Assembly (NCBI GenBank): GCA_026415015.1
Contig: JAOAHW010000060.1
Span: forward strand, 1 to 19,349
Direction: 5' to 3'
Length of the DNA: 19,349 bases
Source: Syntrophorhabdaceae bacterium
GTDB taxonomy: Bacteria; Desulfobacterota; Syntrophorhabdia; Syntrophorhabdales; Syntrophorhabdaceae
The translations under genes and the position numbers were made by a program. Positions 1 to 7,353 of the stretch are shown here, piece after piece. A model generated the notes under the pieces. That model was given only the letters and a program-made list of their open reading frames with translations. It was not told the DNA's origin and did no database searches. Position 1 is the first letter of the stretch. Every line of letters begins with the position of its first letter.

Positions 1-1
1 A

Positions 2-1276
2 GGCCCTATACTGTGCTTTGTTGGTCCCCCTGGCGTTGGAAAGACATCCCTTGGCAGGTCCATTGCAAGGGCACTGGGCAGGAAATTCATGAGGATATCC
101 TTAGGCGGCATAAGAGATGAGGCAGAGATCAGAGGACACAGGAGAACCTATGTAGGTGCACTACCAGGCAGAATTATCCAGGGTATAAAAAAAGCAGGCT
201 CTAATAACCCTGTGTTTATGCTTGATGAGGTAGATAAGATCGGTATGGATTTTAGAGGTGACCCATCCAGCGCACTCCTTGAGGTCCTTGACCCTGAACA
301 GAATTACTCATTCAGCGACCACTACCTTGAGGTGCCCTTTGACCTATCAAAGGTTATGTTCATAGCTACAGCCAATATGCTTGACCCCATACCACCGGCA
401 CTCAAAGACAGGATGGAGGTCCTTGAGCTGCCAGGATATACAGAGGAAGAAAAGCTCATGATAGCAAGGCAGTTTCTCATACCTAAAGAGCGTTTTGAGC
501 ATGGATTGAACGAAGACCTCATTGAATTTGAGGATGATGCCATAAAGGTCATCATACGTTCATATACCAGGGAATCAGGGGTCAGAAATTTAGAGAGGGA
601 GATAGCAACAATATGTAGGGCTGTGGCAAAGGATGTGGCAGAGGGTAAGACAGAGAAAAAGATAATCACTGCCGATAGCATCCACAGCTATCTTGGGCCA
701 ATAAAGCACTTCTCAGAGGTGGCAGAGAGGACAAAATACGCTGGAGTGGCAACAGGCCTTGCATGGACACCAACAGGTGGTGACATACTTTTTATAGAAT
801 CTACAAAGATGAGGGGAAAAGGCAATCTATCCCTCACAGGCCAGTTAGGTGATGTGATGAAGGAGTCTGCCCAGGCTGCATTGAGCTATATAAGGAGCAA
901 GGCATCGGAGTTTAACATACCCGAGGATTTTTTTGAAAAGAATGACATCCATATCCATGTACCCCAGGGTGCAATACCAAAGGACGGCCCTTCAGCAGGT
1001 GTTACTATGCTCGTATCTCTTGTATCCCTACTTACAGAGAGGCTAGTGCGCAATGATGTGGCCATGACAGGCGAGATTACATTAAGGGGTCTTGTCCTTC
1101 CGGTAGGAGGCATCAAACAAAAGGTACTGGCTGCCAAGAGGGCAGGGATAAAGAGCGTGCTCTTGCCCAAGCTCAATGAAAAAGACCTTGAAGAGGTACC
1201 TGAGAGTATAAAGGAGAATATGGATTTTAAGTTCATCGAGAGGATGGACGAGGCAATAGATATCTGCCTGACCTGA
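2..1276 (+). CDS. lon: ATP-dependent protease Lon, C-terminal part (5' truncated)
   Basis: Lon is a cytosolic AAA+ serine protease that degrades misfolded and regulatory proteins. The reading frame is open from base 2 with no start codon, so about the last 424 residues of a roughly 800-residue protein are present and the N-terminal substrate domain lies outside the window. Seen in order: Walker A GPPGVGKTS at bases 23-49, Walker B (VFMLDEVDKIG) near 212-244, the AAA+ lid, then the Lon protease domain with PKDGPSAG, whose catalytic Ser codon is at 992-994, and the partner Lys in GGIKQK near 1110. The ATG at 89 lies inside the ATPase domain and is not a real start. The gene converges on selB, and its TGA (1274-1276) sits in the loop of a shared hairpin. 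Identification is firm; the gene looks intact as far as it goes. Confidence 0.97.
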   Translation, partial: GPILCFVGPPGVGKTSLGRSIARALGRKFMRISLGGIRDEAEIRGHRRTYVGALPGRIIQGIKKAGSNNPVFMLDEVDKIGMDFRGDPSSALLEVLDPEQNYSFSDHYLEVPFDLSKVMFIATANMLDPIPPALKDRMEVLELPGYTEEEKLMIARQFLIPKERFEHGLNEDLIEFEDDAIKVIIRSYTRESGVRNLEREIATICRAVAKDVAEGKTEKKIITADSIHSYLGPIKHFSEVAERTKYAGVATGLAWTPTGGDILFIESTKMRGKGNLSLTGQLGDVMKESAQAALSYIRSKASEFNIPEDFFEKNDIHIHVPQGAIPKDGPSAGVTMLVSLVSLLTERLVRNDVAMTGEITLRGLVLPVGGIKQKVLAAKRAGIKSVLLPKLNEKDLEEVPESIKENMDFKFIERMDEAIDICLT

Positions 1277-1289
1277 TTGGGTCAGGCAG
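1264..1289. terminator. Hairpin shared by lon and selB 3' ends
   Basis: A perfect 10-bp stem, CTGCCTGACC (1264-1273) with GGTCAGGCAG (1280-1289), closes a 6-nt loop TGATTG. On the plus strand it is followed by ACCTTTTAG, a short U-rich tail, so it can act as an intrinsic terminator for lon. In the minus direction there is no clear U-tract, so there it may only protect the 3' end of selB mRNA. The lon stop lies in the loop and the selB stop (1282-1284) in the stem. The dyad is directly seen; the terminator role is inferred. Confidence 0.7.
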
Positions 1290-3186
1290 ACCTTTTAGAC
1301 CTGAGTACCCTCTTGTCTCCTACCCTGATAGTGAGCTTGATCTCATCTAAGTATTCAAGGATAGGAATGGTGTATTTCCTTGATATGTTGAATAATTCTC
1401 TGAAATCCCCTGGTGCCATCTCACCTTTTTCTTTTAGATAATCCACCACAGTATCCTTTAATTTCTCTATTGTTTGGCTATGTATGTATATATCACCCTT
1501 TATCTTAACAGCCTTTTTCTTGTGGACGAGCCTCTCAAGTATATCCCTTGTCTGTTTCTCTGTCTTTTTTATCTCCTGGGCAAATTCTTTTAGATTAGGA
1601 GGTGTAAGGCCTTGTCTTTCCAGCAGTTTAAGTGTCTCCTCCTCCATAGGATCCATTACCTGACCAGATGATGCCATGGTAGTATCTATGACTTTATCAT
1701 GTTCCACCCTGATTGAATGCTCTTCAATAGACTCATCAAGGGCTGCCTGAAAAATAACTGGCTCTACCCTTGGCAGCCTTGTCCTAAGCTCTTCTTTTGA
1801 AATGCCGATCTTTAGAGGGTTTTTCTCATGGAAATCAATAACATATCTTTTAAGAAGGCCTTTATAATCTCTGAACATTTCTATTTCCACTACAAATCTA
1901 TTTATCTCCTTTATCATCAAGGTCTTTTTAAGCTCCTCAATGATATTAGTAACTGTTTTATGATCAACCCCGAGGAGCACTGAGAGGATCCCTCTGTCCA
2001 TGCCTCCGTGACCACCTTTTCTTATATGATAAAGGGCCTTATCAAGGACAAGACCGTTTTTTAGAACTTTGTAGTCTTCAGCCAGCCCATGGGACATCCT
2101 CTTATGCCTTCGTGGTGCAATATCCAGGATAACTCCGCCTCCTATCGTCTGGATTTGATATGAGCCCCTTAAGATGAATCTGTCTCCTGGTAGGGCAACT
2201 ACAGGCTTACGAAAGGCAAACTGGGTATAGGCCTCATCCCCTGGTTCTATAATATCCCTGTCCAGAAGCACTATCCTTGCCTCTTCAAGCATGGTGGCCA
2301 CATGGAATCTCAAGATAGTATCGCTCTTTATGCCTTTGAAGGGGAGCTTGAGGTATCTGAAAGAGGCATCAACCCTACTGGTGGGCAAAAGTGTTCCTGG
2401 TCTTCCTATTATTGTCCCCCTCTCTATCTCTTGCCTGTCTATACCCTGGAGGTTTAAGGCAACCCTTTGCCCTGCTGCAGCCTCTTTTGAATCTTCATGG
2501 TATGCCTGGATGTTTCTTATCCTTGCCCTTTTATTTAATGGATATACCTCTATCTCCTCACCTACCTCAATAGAGCCTGATATGCACGTGCCTGTTATGA
2601 TCGTGCCGAGACCCTTTATGGTAAAGACCCTGTCCACTGGAAGCCTGAATATCCCTGACCTTGACCTCTCCTCAGTGGACATGGCTACATCCCTTATAAC
2701 AGTCTTTAAGAGGTCTATATTTTCGCCGTTCACAGACGATACAGGTATAAGTGGCGCATGGGCAAAGATAGTATCCTTTAAAAAATCTTTTATATCCTCT
2801 TTAACAAGCTCTACCATCTCTTCATCTACAAGGTCTTTTTTTGTGATGGCTACAATCGCCTTTTTTAATCCAAGCATGGTGCATATGTCTATATGCTCTT
2901 TTGTCTGGGGCATGACACCCTCGTCTGCAGCAACAACAAGAAGTACTACATCTATACCCCATGAGCCTGCCACCATATGCCTGACAAATCTCTCATGGCC
3001 TGGCACATCAACGATCCCTACAATTAGGTCATCACTGAATCTATAGTGGGCAAAGCCAAGCTCTGTGGTTATACCCCTTTCCTTTTCTTCTTTTAACCTG
3101 TCACAGTCTATGCCTGTGAGGGCCTTAATAAGGGATGTTTTTCCATGGTCTATATGGCCTGCAGTGCCTATAACTATCCTTTTCAT
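1282..3186 (-). CDS. selB: Selenocysteine-specific elongation factor SelB
   Basis: SelB is a GTPase that carries Sec-tRNA to the ribosome at UGA codons marked by a SECIS hairpin. The 634-residue product has G1 GHIDHGKT (residues 10-17), G3 DVPGHE (60-65) and G4 TKKD (115-118), then EF-Tu-like beta-barrel domains and a long C-terminal part typical of the winged-helix SECIS-binding region. The length matches the family. The frame can be extended to a TTG at 3198, but ATG at 3186 gives the usual MKRIVIGTAGHIDHGKT start. There is no Shine-Dalgarno, and a good promoter lies just upstream, implying a leader of only a few bases. It converges on lon (5 nt between stops) and is divergent from the CMD-family gene. 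selA, selC, selD and any selenoprotein gene are not in the window. Identification is firm. Confidence 0.96.
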   Translation of the reverse strand: MKRIVIGTAGHIDHGKTSLIKALTGIDCDRLKEEKERGITTELGFAHYRFSDDLIVGIVDVPGHERFVRHMVAGSWGIDVVLLVVAADEGVMPQTKEHIDICTMLGLKKAIVAITKKDLVDEEMVELVKEDIKDFLKDTIFAHAPLIPVSSVNGENIDLLKTVIRDVAMSTEERSRSGIFRLPVDRVFTIKGLGTIITGTCISGSIEVGEEIEVYPLNKRARIRNIQAYHEDSKEAAAGQRVALNLQGIDRQEIERGTIIGRPGTLLPTSRVDASFRYLKLPFKGIKSDTILRFHVATMLEEARIVLLDRDIIEPGDEAYTQFAFRKPVVALPGDRFILRGSYQIQTIGGGVILDIAPRRHKRMSHGLAEDYKVLKNGLVLDKALYHIRKGGHGGMDRGILSVLLGVDHKTVTNIIEELKKTLMIKEINRFVVEIEMFRDYKGLLKRYVIDFHEKNPLKIGISKEELRTRLPRVEPVIFQAALDESIEEHSIRVEHDKVIDTTMASSGQVMDPMEEETLKLLERQGLTPPNLKEFAQEIKKTEKQTRDILERLVHKKKAVKIKGDIYIHSQTIEKLKDTVVDYLKEKGEMAPGDFRELFNISRKYTIPILEYLDEIKLTIRVGDKRVLRSKRSA

Positions 3187-3197
3187 AATGACTATCA

Positions 3198-3226
3198 ACT
3201 ATACAATATTTTTGATTCCTCCTCAA
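3198..3226 (-). promoter_or_regulatory. selB promoter, very short leader
   Basis: Read on the minus strand: TTGAGG (3221-3226), a 17-bp spacer, then TATAGT (3198-3203), 4/6 and 5/6 matches to the sigma70 boxes. The -10 box ends only 11 nt before the selB ATG at 3186, so the predicted transcript start leaves about 3-5 nt of leader. This agrees with the lack of a ribosome-binding site. Seen by eye, not tested. Confidence 0.55.
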
Positions 3227-3236
3227 TCCTATCTTA

Positions 3237-3265
3237 TTGACCCATCGTTAGAGACATGTTAAAAC
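3237..3265 (+). promoter_or_regulatory. Promoter of the CMD-family gene
   Basis: TTGACC (3237-3242), a 17-bp spacer, and TAAAAC (3260-3265) preceded by the extended -10 TG at 3257-3258. Predicted +1 is near 3272, with GGAGG at 3279-3283 and the ATG at 3292. Its -35 box lies 10 bp from the selB -35 box on the other strand, so the two promoters stand back to back and could influence each other. Confidence 0.45.
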
Positions 3266-3291
3266 TTCAAAAATCTGCGGAGGGATGAAAA

Positions 3292-3699
3292 ATGGATGAA
3301 GATGCCATAAAAAAGAGGACACAGGAGACAGCAGAAAAATTGTTTGGCAAGGGGATAAAGATGGACCCACCATATCTAACATGGAAGGAGTTCGACAGAG
3401 ACCTTGCCAATGACCTTTCCATGTTTATAACAGGGAATCTCTATTCAAGGACAGTCTTGACACTGCCAGAGAGGCAGATGGTGGCATGCGCCATGCTTGC
3501 AGCCCTCGGTGCAGCAGAAGAGCTCAAGCTCCATGTGAATGCTGCCCTGAACGTGGGATGCGACCCTAAAAAACTCGCAGAGGTATTCTTTCAGTTGGCC
3601 CCTTATGGTGGTATGCCCCTGGTGAACAAGGCGCTTGAGGTCTACAGGGATGTCCTGAAAGAGAGGGGAGAGTGGGAGAAATTTAAGGGCACGCCATGA
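3292..3699 (+). CDS. Carboxymuconolactone decarboxylase (CMD) family protein
   Basis: A 135-residue, all-helical cytosolic protein of the CMD/AhpD superfamily. The segment from about residue 62, with ACAMLAALGAAEEL and LHVNAALNVGC followed by LAEVFFQLAPYGGMPLVNKAL, follows the PcaC-like pattern. The CxxC redox motif of AhpD peroxidases is absent; single Cys residues sit in MVACAM and NVGCDP. It therefore looks more like the decarboxylase/unknown branch than a peroxidase. The ATG has GGAGG 8 nt upstream, which fixes the start. It stands alone, divergent from selB and convergent with the adhesin-E-like gene. Substrate unknown; no aromatic-degradation genes are nearby. Family assignment is good, function open. 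Confidence 0.85.
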   Translation: MDEDAIKKRTQETAEKLFGKGIKMDPPYLTWKEFDRDLANDLSMFITGNLYSRTVLTLPERQMVACAMLAALGAAEELKLHVNAALNVGCDPKKLAEVFFQLAPYGGMPLVNKALEVYRDVLKERGEWEKFKGTP

Positions 3700-3725
3700 C
3701 TTAAGACATTTTTCAAATATCTCAA

Positions 3726-4205
3726 CTATGATGTAATTGAATCTGGTTTATATAAAAATTTGAATATCCCAGGGATAGCCTTATTTGTGCCTCTTGACTT
3801 TACTGGCGACCAATCGCCTTTTAAACCTTTTATAAAGGATTTTCCTTTATCTGCTATTATCTTGGAAGTGCCAAGCTCTCTGCCCTGGCTGTTATAATCA
3901 AGGGCAGGGATTGCCCTGTATAACCCTTTTTCAGCATCAAATTCTATAAGACAGAGGCTATTATTATAATCCCTGTATCCCTCTGTGAGACTTCCTTTTA
4001 GCTTGAGATATTCCTTATATTTATCCACAATCTCTCTATTTTTAATGAAAAACATGGCCCATACAACAACCCTGTCTGATATAGAACGATAACATTCAAA
4101 AGAGCTGTATAATCCATCCTCATCTGCCTTTGAATCTGTAATGTTTTCAATATCCAGGTAGCATACATAATCATTATCCTCATAAATCATCTTCCAGTTC
4201 CACAT
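3726..4205 (-). CDS. Hypothetical protein, adhesin-E-like
   Basis: A 159-residue protein starting at ATG 4205 with GAGGT a short distance upstream. It opens with WKMIYEDNDYVCYLDIENI and later has a VVVWAMFFIKNRE strand, a Cys-containing SLCLIEFD strand and ALDYNSQG. This layout (a Trp, then a Tyr-rich strand with an Asp, then a Ser/Cys strand) resembles the surface-adhesin protein E family, but that family usually has a signal peptide and I see none here. It follows the photolyase by 25 nt and is probably the last gene of the MORN-phr-hyp operon. There is no link to DNA repair in its sequence. The family match is tentative. Confidence 0.7.
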   Translation of the reverse strand: MWNWKMIYEDNDYVCYLDIENITDSKADEDGLYSSFECYRSISDRVVVWAMFFIKNREIVDKYKEYLKLKGSLTEGYRDYNNSLCLIEFDAEKGLYRAIPALDYNSQGRELGTSKIIADKGKSFIKGLKGDWSPVKSRGTNKAIPGIFKFLYKPDSITS

Positions 4206-4230
4206 ATCTTTACCTCATTTTAGTTTGTAA

Positions 4231-5577
4231 TCAAAGGGATTCTACTTTTTCTATATATGATTTTATATTAAATTTCCTTCTACAGCCATTATAACTCATA
4301 TAACGGATCTTTCCAAATATCTCTCTCTCCTGCCATGGTCTATCATGGACACCTCCTATGCTCCATGCTATGCCTGTGTAGCCATTTGGGTCCCTGCCAT
4401 CGAGTTCGTATCTGTCGTTTAGGTATATGGCCTTTTCTATGGCATCCTCAGGTGTCTCTGACCACTCCAGTATCTTTTTTGCCCAATACATCCTCATATA
4501 ACCGTGCATCTTACCAGTTTTGACCATCTCCTTCTCACAGGCATTCCACAATTCATCATGGGTTTGGGCTTTTTTAAGGGCATCCATATCATATATATAT
4601 CTCCTTATATCTTGTCTATGGTTATTTAGTGTCTTTTTTGCCCATTCAGGGAAACCTTCAAAGCTATCGTAATTGCTGTTATAATAACAAAAATTATCTG
4701 AGAGTTCTTTTCTGACAATGAGTTCTTCGAGAAAGGCCTTTTTTTCTTCTATATTTTCTACATATCTATTGATCTCTAACATGATCCTCTGGCTTGATAT
4801 CTGACCAAAATGGAGATATGGAGAGATGTTTGACTGGCCATCTATGCTTGGGTCAATTCTGTATAAACTATAATGCTTAATCTTTTTATCCATAAAGTCT
4901 TTCAGGACAGAGTATGCTGCCTTTTCTCCAGGGATGAAATAGTGCCTTTCCATCATGACATCTGACAGGCCAAGCATATCAATTATTTTATCCCAGTTGT
5001 TTTTTTCTAAGAGTTTTTCCCAAGAAAAGGGGTGTTTAATAACCTCTGGGCATTCCTCATCGAATTCCTTTAAGAGTCTGTATATCTTTGGTCTTATGGT
5101 ATAAGCCCCATATTCCTGTTTCTGCGATACCACCCAGCAGGGGACTATATTATGTGTGTCCACCTCATAAAAAGGTATATTTATCTGTTCTATTAGGGAC
5201 CCTTTCCACTGCATTTTAATCTTTAGGGGGTCAAAATCTGTAATAATGGCTGATATATTGAATTTTTTTGTAAATATGGATAATTCACTAACAGGGTTGC
5301 CTTGAAGGATATATAATGGGATATTTTTCTGCACTAATGTCCTTTCTAACTCCATAAGACCCTTTATCATAAATGCATATTGGTTCTTTGTTGCACCGAG
5401 GAAATTATCTACAAGACAGAAGACAACTACCAAAGGTCTCTGCATCTTGAGGGCAATCTCCTGGGCATAGATGAGTGCCCAGTTGTCCCTGGCACGCTGG
5501 TCTCTACTCATCCAGTATGTTACAGGCCCAGATGTTGCCTCACCTTTTTTTAATGTCCTCACCCTTTTTAGGTTCAC
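4231..5577 (-). CDS. phrB: Class II CPD photolyase
   Basis: A flavoenzyme that uses light to split cyclobutane pyrimidine dimers in DNA. The 448-residue protein has the photolyase alpha/beta domain with YWMSRDQRARDNWAL near residues 21-35, and the class II FAD domain with SPYLHFGQISSQR, SDNFCYYN, KMHGYMRMYWAKKILEW and LDGRDPNGYTGIAWSIGGVHD near the C-terminus. The start is GTG 5577: the resulting N-terminus, (M)NLKRVR then a short linker and GPVTYWMSRDQR, matches the Methanosarcina mazei class II enzyme as I remember it. The start overlaps the MORN gene by 38 nt, so it is probably translated by coupling; GGGA lies a few bases upstream. The archaeal-like sequence suggests transfer, which needs a tree. 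No sign of damage. Identification is firm. Confidence 0.96.
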   Translation of the reverse strand: MNLKRVRTLKKGEATSGPVTYWMSRDQRARDNWALIYAQEIALKMQRPLVVVFCLVDNFLGATKNQYAFMIKGLMELERTLVQKNIPLYILQGNPVSELSIFTKKFNISAIITDFDPLKIKMQWKGSLIEQINIPFYEVDTHNIVPCWVVSQKQEYGAYTIRPKIYRLLKEFDEECPEVIKHPFSWEKLLEKNNWDKIIDMLGLSDVMMERHYFIPGEKAAYSVLKDFMDKKIKHYSLYRIDPSIDGQSNISPYLHFGQISSQRIMLEINRYVENIEEKKAFLEELIVRKELSDNFCYYNSNYDSFEGFPEWAKKTLNNHRQDIRRYIYDMDALKKAQTHDELWNACEKEMVKTGKMHGYMRMYWAKKILEWSETPEDAIEKAIYLNDRYELDGRDPNGYTGIAWSIGGVHDRPWQEREIFGKIRYMSYNGCRRKFNIKSYIEKVESL

Positions 5578-6160
5578 CGTTTTCCCACAAACCAGAGTAT
5601 ATTACTCTCCCTTTTGGGTCATATATAGTACCTTTTCCATGGGGTTTTCCATCCTTCCATTCCCCTATGTATCTATTACCGTATGAGAATACCATACTCC
5701 CTTTTCCATTGTAAGCGCCATTCTTCCACATGCCTTTATATGTATCACCATTAGCATAGACCATTGTACCATGACCATGATAGGAGCCGTCCAGCCAATC
5801 CCCTGAATATCTGTCACCATTGGCAAATATCATTGTCCCCTTTCCAGAAGGCTTTCCATCCCTCCAGCCACCATTATACACATCACCATTTGCAAAGTAG
5901 AATTCTCCTTTTCCATGTTTTCTCCCGTCCTTCCAACTACCTTTGTATCTGTCGCCATTTCGATATATCATAAAACCATCACCGTGGAATGCACCGTCTT
6001 TCCAGTAACCTACATAATAATCACCGTTTTCAAAAAGCATGGAACCCCTGCCGTTTATACAGTCACCGTTTATACATTCGCCATATAAAGTAGTAGCAGA
6101 AAAATACACAATACATAGCGTAAATAAAGATAGTAATAACAATATGACACCCTTTCTCAT
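5540..6160 (-). CDS. Exported MORN-repeat protein
   Basis: A 206-residue protein with a hydrophobic N-terminal signal (residues about 4-25), then CINGDCINGRGSM and seven tandem MORN units of about 23 residues with the pattern NGD-Y-G-W-DG-HGKG, the last one degenerate. MORN repeats form beta-hairpin ribbons; in bacteria their role is mostly unknown. The LFTLC in the signal does not fit a lipobox, so a soluble periplasmic or secreted protein is more likely than a lipoprotein. The ATG at 6160 has a weak GGAAA upstream. It is first in the operon with the photolyase, whose start overlaps its last 38 nt at an A7 run. A minus-strand -10-like TATGAT lies upstream but has no good -35. Confidence 0.88.
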   Translation of the reverse strand: MRKGVILLLLSLFTLCIVYFSATTLYGECINGDCINGRGSMLFENGDYYVGYWKDGAFHGDGFMIYRNGDRYKGSWKDGRKHGKGEFYFANGDVYNGGWRDGKPSGKGTMIFANGDRYSGDWLDGSYHGHGTMVYANGDTYKGMWKNGAYNGKGSMVFSYGNRYIGEWKDGKPHGKGTIYDPKGRVIYSGLWENGEPKKGEDIKKR

Positions 6161-6169
6161 ATTTCCAGA

Positions 6170-6198
6170 TTGCCTATCATACTATTTTAATATATAAT
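6170..6198 (+). promoter_or_regulatory. Promoter of the RmlD-like gene
   Basis: TTGCCT (6170-6175), a 17-bp spacer and a perfect TATAAT (6193-6198). Predicted +1 is near 6205, giving a leader of about 26 nt that holds AGGAAAGGA just before the ATG at 6231. This is one of the best sigma70-type promoters in the window. It sits in the 70-bp divergent gap with the MORN gene. Confidence 0.65.
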
Positions 6199-6230
6199 TC
6201 ACACAAGAAAAATATAAACAAGGAAAGGAC

Positions 6231-7100
6231 ATGAAAAAAATACTGATTATAGGTGTCATGGGTCTTTTAGGGCCTGAACTGGCAAAGGCATTTAGAACAG
6301 ATGAAAACTATGAAGTTACAGGCTGGGATATGCCTGATATAGATATAGGCGATGAAAGATCTGTCATGGAAAAGGTCACCTCACTTAGGCCTGATATAAT
6401 TATAAATGCTGCAGCCTATAATGCCGTTGATAAGGCTGAGGAGCCTGAGGGGTTTGAAATAGCTAAGAGGATAAACGGTTATGGCCCTGGCTATCTGGCA
6501 AAGGCAGCAAAGACTGTGGGCGCCTTGTTTGTCCATTATAGCACTGACTATGTCTTTGATGGCACAAAAAAAGAGGGTTATTATGAAAAAGACAAACCGT
6601 CTCCTATATCAAAATATGGTGAATCCAAATATCTTGGTGAGATCAAAGTCCAGGAAAACATAGAAAGATACTATCTTATCCGCCTTCAAAAACTCTTCGG
6701 GATGCCCTCTAATAACCCGAATGCAAAAAAGAGTTTTTTTGAGACTATGTTATCACTGGCAAAAAAACAGGATACCCTTAAGGTCGTAGATGATGAGCTT
6801 TCAAACTTTACATATGCACCAGATCTGGCAAATAAGACAAAACATCTTATAGAGTCTGACATGCCCTTTGGTATATACCACATAACAAATGAAGGGGCTC
6901 CTGTTACCTGGTATGGTGCTGCAAAGATCCTATTTGAACTTGCAGGGATAAAAGACATTGGAATCATTCCAGTGTCATCAGATGAATTTCCAAGGCCTGC
7001 AAGGCGCCCCAAATATAGTATATTGATAAATACCAAATTAGAACCAATGAGGGCTTGGCCTGAGGCCCTAAAGGAGTTCCTTCTTGAATATAAACAGTAA
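6231..7100 (+). CDS. RmlD-like NAD(P)-dependent sugar reductase (SDR)
   Basis: A 289-residue extended short-chain dehydrogenase of the dTDP-4-dehydrorhamnose reductase (RmlD) family, which reduces a 4-keto nucleotide sugar. Seen: an N-terminal Rossmann glycine motif GVMGLLG (residues 8-14), IIINAAAYNAVDKAE, the STDYVFDG strand and the catalytic YGESK (Tyr-x3-Lys), then an RmlD-type C-terminal half. The ATG is fixed by AGGAAAGGA just upstream. No rmlA, rmlB or rmlC is nearby, so the exact sugar is not known, and other RmlD-like reductases or MAT2B-like proteins remain possible. It precedes the YjbH-type gene on the same strand by 253 nt, which suggests a part in making an envelope polysaccharide. 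The fold is firm, the substrate inferred. Confidence 0.85.
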   Translation: MKKILIIGVMGLLGPELAKAFRTDENYEVTGWDMPDIDIGDERSVMEKVTSLRPDIIINAAAYNAVDKAEEPEGFEIAKRINGYGPGYLAKAAKTVGALFVHYSTDYVFDGTKKEGYYEKDKPSPISKYGESKYLGEIKVQENIERYYLIRLQKLFGMPSNNPNAKKSFFETMLSLAKKQDTLKVVDDELSNFTYAPDLANKTKHLIESDMPFGIYHITNEGAPVTWYGAAKILFELAGIKDIGIIPVSSDEFPRPARRPKYSILINTKLEPMRAWPEALKEFLLEYKQ

Positions 7101-7353
7101 AGTGCCAAAAGTCTCTACTACTTAAAGCCCAAATTTGTAAGCCCTGTGAAATTGCTAGAATATTTAATTTTTAGTGGAAATCAAAACTGAAATAAGTATA
7201 CAATCATATTTTAAATTACAATATATCCACAAAATAAGGCTTTTGTGCAATAAATATGTATAAATGTATCATACCGCTTTTTTTAGGGTTTTGTAGACAA
7301 TTGTTTTAAGAGACACATTAAATTGTCAAATCATTTTGAAGCGACAGGGAATA
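7101..7353 (+). promoter_or_regulatory. Intergenic region with candidate yjbH promoter
   Basis: A very AT-rich gap without a gene. The best promoter is TAGACA (7294-7299), an 18-bp spacer and TTAAAT (7318-7323), matching 5/6 and 4/6. Overlapping it is an inverted repeat, GACAATT (7296-7302) and AATTGTC (7321-7327), which would cover both boxes and could be an operator. A weaker pair, TTGTGC (7243-7248) and TATCAT (7267-7272), lies upstream. I see no clear terminator for the reductase gene here. Confidence 0.35.

Noticed and set aside
322..1236. Two minus-strand frames opposite lon
   Set aside because: Both are antisense to the conserved Lon ATPase and protease domains and have no protein-like features or ribosome sites.
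2291..3046. 251-codon open frame on the plus strand
   Set aside because: It lies wholly antisense to the conserved SelB GTPase domains and looks like a shadow frame.
3187..3291. tRNA-Sec (selC) next to selB
   Set aside because: No tRNA-like acceptor stem, T-loop or CCA end is present in this gap.
5600..6060. CRISPR-like array in the regularly spaced repeats
   Set aside because: The period of about 69 bp is coding MORN repeats in one frame, with degenerate units and no spacer-repeat structure.
7101..7353. Riboswitch or small RNA in the AT-rich gap
   Set aside because: No conserved riboswitch core or stable multi-stem structure could be recognised by eye; only a promoter and an inverted repeat.
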